A stretch of 64,000 bases of DNA from Prinsepia uniflora (lineage: Eukaryota > Streptophyta > Magnoliopsida > Rosales > Rosaceae). Shown in pieces: positions 58,400 to 64,000 of this stretch (positions are counted from its first letter, which is position 1; the number at the start of each line of letters is the position of its first letter). Where the stretch lies: positions 45,602,194 to 45,666,193 of the forward strand of contig CM064870.1 of NCBI GenBank assembly GCA_032719365.1, written 5' to 3'. A program made the position numbers and the translations under genes. The notes under the pieces were generated by a model. That model made no database searches. It was not told the DNA's origin and saw nothing but the letters and a program-made list of their open reading frames with translations.

Positions 58400-61300
58400 T
58401 CCCATCTCATTCACCGCGTCCCGCGCCGACTCGGCTTCCGCCTTCAGCAGCTGCTCGGTCTCCAGTGACTCCCGAGCAGCGTTAGCTACTTGCTCCTTCA
58501 GCTGTTTCTTTTCTTCCTCCGCGGAAGTGGCTCGGTCGAGAGCATTAGAGTAGCTGACAAACAACCGACCGAGAGACTGCAGCGATATGCACACAAGTTA
58601 GTACAAACACAGAAAAATGGAACTCAAGTACAAACAAGGTTACACCGAATAACTTACGTGTGAGGTAGCAACAAGAGACCTGAACAACTGCTCGGGGACC
58701 GCATCCTCAGGGTAAGAACCCAGACCGCGCAACTCCTTGCAAGCTCCTACCGCCATGTTGTCCACGACTAGCACTATACGCTCTCACACCGAGGCAAGAG
58801 TATCCTCCCACCGATCTCCCCTGGTAATAGGGCCCCGACTTGGTTGCTGCTGGGGCGACGACTTAGCAAGCAAAGCAGCCTCAGAAGAGCACGGTGGGAC
58901 CAACCTCGAATGCTCGAGCTCCCTCGGACACACCTCCTACTCAAAGGACAAGTCTCGGGGCAAGGGGCTGGTCGGCGACGTCTGCGGTGGAAGTGACACC
59001 CCCCGAAAGGTGAACGGCGGCTCAGGGAAGGCCATCTCAATCCTGGTATGTCGCCGTGAACGAATCAACCGACGCGACCACCACAAGATCATGGTGCACT
59101 CATCACCGATCGATATCCTGAACTGTAAGCACTTCGAAGTCGAGCCTCCATCGGCTGCCTGACCACAGATCGTGCATCGTGACCTCTCCGGAAGGAACAC
59201 ATCTCAGTCCGGAGGTGAGCGTCGAATCGTCTGTCGCCGTGCACATAACACTAACCGCGACCACAATTCAAACCCGAAGGCCATCAATAGGGTCATATGC
59301 CCGAGAAAAAACCAAATGGGTCTCATACCCGAGTTTATCCTTTTGGAAATCTAAATCCATTTCATCTAGACCATCAAAGAAATACAAACTCGTATAGGCA
59401 CCGTATAAGGCCGAAACCTCGAAATACGTGCCTATATGTAACCACAACCAAATGCACTCATGGCATCACCAAACATGTATTAAAACATATAATAAACATT
59501 TATGCATGCACCAATTTAGAAAACAAGGTCCACTCACAGACCGTCCGAGCTACCACCTCGATATGCGTGCCATACGGCTTTCCTTAGCAAATCACCGTTA
59601 CCGGGACTCCCAAACCTATCCAAATCGTAATAGAAGGTTACTAACTACTTAATTAACCTCCCAGTAAAGCCCCGTAATTTTATAGAATTTTTGACTATTT
59701 TTAATCCCGATCCGAAACCTTCCTATGCCCCGAACATTATCGAGACGGTGTCCGATCGACACGAAACCAGTCCCAAAATGTTCGTTACATCGAATAGAAG
59801 ATTTCACGTGTTGAAAACATCCTCAATTTTTCACTCACGTGCTCAGACGCGCCCTAGGAACCCCCTGCGCGTGAGCCCACGCGCCGGGTACTGTAGCATC
59901 ACCATCAAGCTCTGGCCAGTTCGAACCGGCCAGTTCGGTCCACTCTCTGCAATTGGACCGGCGGTCCCGGTTCAACCATATTTCTCCCCTATTTTCAGTC
60001 CAATCCTCTCCTTTTTAGTTCCTATACCATCCTAACATTGAACCCAATCTTTTTAGCTAATTAAAAACCAAAATAAATGGATTAAAACTCACTTGAATGT
60101 TCATGTATGTTCATGTATGAACTGGCCGTCTGTAAGCAACCACCGCCGTGGCCTCCGGCCGTTCTAGGCCTCAAAACCGATCCACCTCGACTCCCCTAGG
60201 TCCCTAGATGCCAGTCCAATTAATGAAAATAACCAAGAAGCTCCCAAACTCAAACTTGGATTTTTGAACAAGCTTACCCGCCAAACCGGGTTTCCTTCCG
60301 TCGTGTCCTCCGTCGTGAGCCACCGCCCATCACGTCACTGTCGTGTCCTCACCCTCTCACGGTCACACACACGAGCACTTAAGGTCCTTATGATGGTGAG
60401 GTGTGGTGTTTGTTTGAAAATAGAGAGTGAAGAAATGGGGTGTTTGGGTTTGTTTGAAGAAGAAGAAAATGGTTGTTTGGTTTAAGGGAAAAACAAAGAA
60501 GATAATAGCTGATGAGAGAAGGGAGGATTTGATGAATGGTGAGGATTGAGAGTTGAGATTAGATGGAGGGCTAGGATTGAGTGATGAGTGGATTAATTAT
60601 AAAATAATAATTATAACAATATTTAATCAATATAGATCCACACTTTAGGGGATTTGACCAATGGGATGAGTGACACTTGTCACTCATCCATGGGTCCCAC
60701 TTAAAATATCTGTCCAATCAGATATTGCCAAATCATCATTGCCTCGAAGTACATGCATAGTGAAATCGACCTTCCGTGACCTATAACTTCCGCGTTCGAA
60801 GTCCGATTTCAGCGTGCCGCCTGTCTATGGACTCATATTGTCTCGATCTACGTAACGGTCCTTGGCCCTCGGCCATCGGACCACTCAGTCCAAAATTCAA
60901 CTATTTGCCTCACTTAATCAAAATTACCAAAATGCCCCTTAACTTCCGGACGTCATAACTTCTTCCTCGAATGTCGGAATTGAACGTGACACTTGTCTAT
61001 GAACTCATGACGTCCCGAACTACGTCACGGTCATCGATCAAAGTCCATTTGACATCCAGAACGAAAATTCAACGTTTTACCCACGACTAGGGCAAAACGG
61101 TCATTTTGCATCGTTTGTCCGATTTCGCTCAACTAATCACGGATTAACCTCACTAATCCTGATTAGTTACTAATCTAATCCTGGAATTCGGGACGGGTCG
61201 TTACACCCGAGCTAGCTTCCTGGGCCTGTTTCCTTTTTTGGGTAGAGCTAGCCAACCCTGCTACTTTCCTTTGTTTTTTCGACCTAGACATTTTTTGCTC

Positions 61301-62450
61301 TGCCCTTGCCTCCTCAGCCGCTCGGTCAATCGGCTTCTTGACGTCTTTGGGAACGACTTGCACCGAACACCAAGTGTCAGCACAAGGGCAACAAAAAAAA
61401 AATCAAGGCACAACGACAGCGTCACTTACCAAGATTGGAGATCAGACCAACCTCGTGCAACAGTCGGGGTACTCGAAGCACGTCTGGGTGACGCCACGGA
61501 GCAGTGCACACCTTCCTAACCCGCTCACAGGCCTTCCTTTCCTCTTCGGTGGGGATTGCCTCGGGAAGGGTACCTGCAAAATATACACGTCGGTCAGCCA
61601 CTTTTGCACCGACCTACAAACAATGTCACATATTTACATTGCAACATATCAGAGATCGACCCTCGGTGCCCAAATCTTGGAATGTCGATGGGATGCCTCG
61701 TCCTCCCCAGTTCCCCCCGACGTAAATAAACTTATTCTTGTACGTCTTCTGCGAGGACGGTATACTATAGATGAACTTCCCCCCGACTCACCTTTTCCTT
61801 GCACCGAGCATGCACCCAGCCTGTGCTCTGCTGCTGCTGCGCGAAATCATACAGGTGGAGGACCTGAGCATAGGTCGGTGATTTTTTCCCAGCTCTAGCG
61901 AAGGCAGCGTATAGGCTGACCAGAATGAGCCAGACATTCGGGTTCAGCTGACCGAGACCCACGCCCAGCCCTCGGACCATCCTCCTCAGCCACGGATGTA
62001 AGGGCAGTTGGATGCCATGGTTGTACAGCTCGGTGTAGAACGGCACCCATCCTTGAGGTGCCTTGCTTGGCAGCTCGGTGGGACCGACCACCTGCAGCTC
62101 CACTTCCACCGGCACTTCCCACGCCTACTGGAATTTCTTCATCGATGCTTCCGTCTCCCAACTTTCGTATGCATCTATCGACCACACCAATGTGTCGATA
62201 GCCACCTCGGGCGGAGCCTCAGCAGTCTGAGCTGTGCTCGTGCTGGCAGACCCTTTCCTACTGGTCTGAGTTTTTTCAACCCTTGACCGACCGGACGTTG
62301 ACACTCTAGTCTGGTCACCTCTGGTGGGTTTCTTGGCATCTCTCCTCGTCGGTGTGTCCTCCACCGAGGTGCCGCGTCTATTGAAGAGCTCTGTTGCTCC
62401 CCCTCGTCGTAATCCCGTACTTCGTTGGATTGGCTATCTCTGTCAAACAT
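58400..62450 (-). pseudogene. Antisense spliced ORF of element F (PF04195-like)
   Basis: On the minus strand, from MFDRDSQSNEV at 62450, frame changes lead to VWSIDAYESWE and then YNHGIQLPLHPWLRRMV and QLNPNVWLILVSLYAAF (about 62030-61890), matching the 'putative gypsy-type transposon' domain. YSIPSSQKTYKNKFIYVGGN follows. Introns: about 61637-61574 (GTAAAT to TTTTGCAG), 61429-61357 (GTAAGT to TGCAAG) and 58657-58577 (GTAAGT to CTGCAG); the last two join reading frames exactly. Exons include TLPEAIPTEEERKACERV, VVPKDVKKPID plus a Lys-rich tract, VDNMAVGACKELRGLG, and a coiled coil (58576-58400, EEEKKQLKEQV). The E-family LTR fragment splits it at 61205/59036. Function of this family is unknown. 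Confidence 0.72.
59036..61205 (-). repeat. LTR fragment of the E family inside element F
   Basis: On the minus strand it begins at the LTR start TGTAACGACCCGTCCC (61205) and matches 48369-46373 of element E with clear divergence and extra sequence near 60480-60620. It stops mid-LTR at 59036, so the LTR's 3' third (with the hairpin array) is missing. It interrupts the Lys-rich exon of the antisense ORF. The paired edge does not show a TSD. Confidence 0.85.
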
Positions 62451-63218
62451 CGCAACACTGCGAACAGGGAGTAAAAAACAAACACCTATTGGACACCGAC
62501 CACTATTTTACCAAGATTGAACCAGTGTCCGAACCCCACTTCATCCACCGTTCATCCCCCAGAAACAAAGGAAATATGAAAGCCAAACCAAAAGTAAGAA
62601 GGGTAAGAGGTCATACCTAGTGATTCACAGACGTTTCTCCTCGCCGGAAATCGTACCACCATGAATGTTATTTGGAATGCTAGTCGGAAATCGCCTCAAT
62701 ACAGACAAAGAACACACAAACAAAGTGCGGAAAAATAGAAAGGGTTAAAAATGCTTTTAACCCACTATTTAAAGGTACAGGTTAGCAGTCGAAGCGTCAC
62801 CTCATTTCGCGTGACATTTATTACCATTGCCAACTATCTTCCACGGGCCACGCGTGCCCTCGAATCACTCGCTGACAACCAACGGTCGTGAATTCCAACC
62901 GTCCAACCGACTGACACGCGAAACAGACGGCTCCTCGATTCCTCCAACAGTTATGTCCACTGACCCATGGCGTAGGTGGCTCCTCGACTTCTACACCTGC
63001 TGACGTCGACACATGTGGACTGTGTCTTACCCGCCCACACCGACTGACTCACATCCTCTCGGTCTACCCTCCGCCTTCCACCACCGACTTCAACGCTCGG
63101 TTCAATCCCTCGCCTGGGAGACTTGGGGGACTGGAGGCATGTATATCCGGTCTAGGGCACTCTTTTTACAAGTCCCCAACCGAGAAATTCCACCTCGGTC
63201 ACGAACTTGGGGGACTTA

Positions 63219-63848
63219 TGTTTGTTTATATCATATTGGCCCAGACCGACTACAGGCCCAGCCCATTACCAAATGACGATTAGTCCAGATCAATCTTGGA
63301 CGCCCAACCCTCTATTGGCTCGGCATGTCGGCCCCGACCGACCCAGAGGCCCAACCCTCTTCTAACACCATACTACTGGTCGACTCTGGGGCCCAGCCTC
63401 TGTCAGTTGGTACGTCGGCCCAGACCGACCTGACGACCCAATATTGCCGCCCAGCACAAGCCCAAGGGGTCCAGGCCCACTCATGCGAGCAAACCCTAGT
63501 TGGGTCTGGACAGCCCCTCCACGTGTGAGTCCCACAACAATTGACATTTGTCCCACATCGGGAGAATACAATTATTATATTCACCACATCCATACAAAAG
63601 TGGTTCATTTGTCATATAAAGGTAACTAAGTATTTTACTGTTCACAACTATTTTTACAATACACATTTTACCACTCACCCTATACCTTAGACCGACTATT
63701 GATTTAGGCGTCGGAGTATCTTTGAGCTTGTACCACACCGGTGTCTATACTCTGACCGACCGACAAGTTTCATTCCCTGGCAGGTCTACACGGGGCACGT
63801 GACAAAGCAATATTCGCTGCCTAAATTGGCACATTTCATGCATCAACG
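63219..63848 (+). repeat. 3' LTR of element F
   Basis: Starts TGTTTGTTTATATC after the purine tract and ends GCATCAACG (the 5' copy ends CATCAACA). Divergence from the 5' LTR is substantial by eye, suggesting an old insertion. Confidence 0.82.
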
Positions 63849-64000
63849 GACTGTATTATTAAAAATTCAAATCATACGAAATTGTTAAATTATAACATTT
63901 TAATTTAATATTAAGTGCTATCTATATCGAACCAAAATGTCAAACGGAGGGGTCAAATTGATTTCCGTATTTCCGGACTCCAACACATGCACACTATGCG
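63849..64000. other. AT-rich right flank
   Basis: A short stretch after element F without recognised features. Confidence 0.4.

Larger units (their letters stand above)
56011..63848 (+). mobile_element. Element F: Tat-type gypsy derivative with antisense ORF
   Basis: 5' LTR 56011-56661 (651 bp) and 3' LTR 63219-63848 (630 bp) are clearly similar, with shared CCCAGACCGA units and TTGACATTTGTCCCACATCG. The primer site TGGCGCCGTCTGTGGGAA (56665-56682) is of the class used by Tat/Athila elements, and the purine tract CTTGGGGGACTT lies at 63206-63217. Plus-strand gag (56748-58390) is followed directly by a minus-strand spliced ORF (62450-58400). No protease, RT, RNase H or integrase remains, so it is non-autonomous. 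No clear TSD. A 2.2-kb E-family LTR fragment interrupts it. Confidence 0.85.

Noticed and set aside
62008..62286. Plus-strand open frames in 61238-62620
   Set aside because: They are shadows of the antisense ORF of element F, which has domain support and splice sites.
56006..63853. TSD for element F
   Set aside because: AGTTT on the left and GACTG on the right do not match, and the 3' LTR end is changed. No TSD is claimed.

Overview
This window looks like nuclear DNA of an angiosperm, most likely a dicot with a large, repeat-rich genome. It appears to be a heterochromatic or pericentromeric-type block. I see no intact host gene, tRNA, rRNA gene or CRISPR array. Nearly everything is transposable elements inserted into one another. 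The plant assignment rests on a broken CDKF;1-like kinase (a plant-specific CDK-activating kinase), Ty3/gypsy chromovirus and Tat-type elements, a Ty1/copia element with an initiator-Met-tRNA primer site, and a Cassandra-like TRIM carrying a 5S-rRNA-like segment.

Layout. 1-900: decayed CDKF;1-like pseudogene on the minus strand. 1772-9759: gypsy element A (plus strand; gag, protease, RT, RNase H, integrase, chromodomain-like tail, all broken), with a 778-bp Cassandra-like TRIM inside its RT (target-site duplication, TSD, ACAAG). 10082-21904: truncated copia element C, split by gypsy element B (10651-21001, TSD TCCAG); B's 3' LTR is itself split by solo LTR L1 (19001-20481). 22826-25623: element K, with inverted termini and subterminal repeats, hosting a minus-strand LTR (J). 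26053-38649: Mutator-like inverted arms split by gypsy element D (27055-38337, minus strand, TSD TCAGA); D's 5' LTR is split by solo LTR L2, of the same family as L1. 38650-55891: an older unidentified element (I) carrying solo LTR G (TSD GTTTC), solo LTR H (TSD AGTGA/AGCGA) and the young gypsy-like element E (45176-55034, TSD TAGGC, 3.2-kb LTRs almost identical). 56011-63848: Tat-type element F, with gag on the plus strand and an antisense, intron-containing ORF on the minus strand; that ORF is interrupted by an LTR fragment of the E family.

One theme links most of the window. A, B, D, E, G, H, J and the 59-kb fragment belong to one superfamily with very long LTRs (about 1.7-3.3 kb). Most begin TGTAAYG and most end near CCTGTCA or CCTGACA. 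They share internal order: mid-LTR TGAGTGGAC, a TGCATGCA (RY) box, an array of short hairpin-forming repeats, a second RY box, CCACTCACA, then CCTCCAGG. The hairpin sequences differ between subfamilies while the layout is kept. The best candidates for something new are this LTR architecture, the non-coding but recently moved element E, and the spliced antisense gene of element F. None of these functions is proven here; all coordinates, TSDs and alignments were read by eye.
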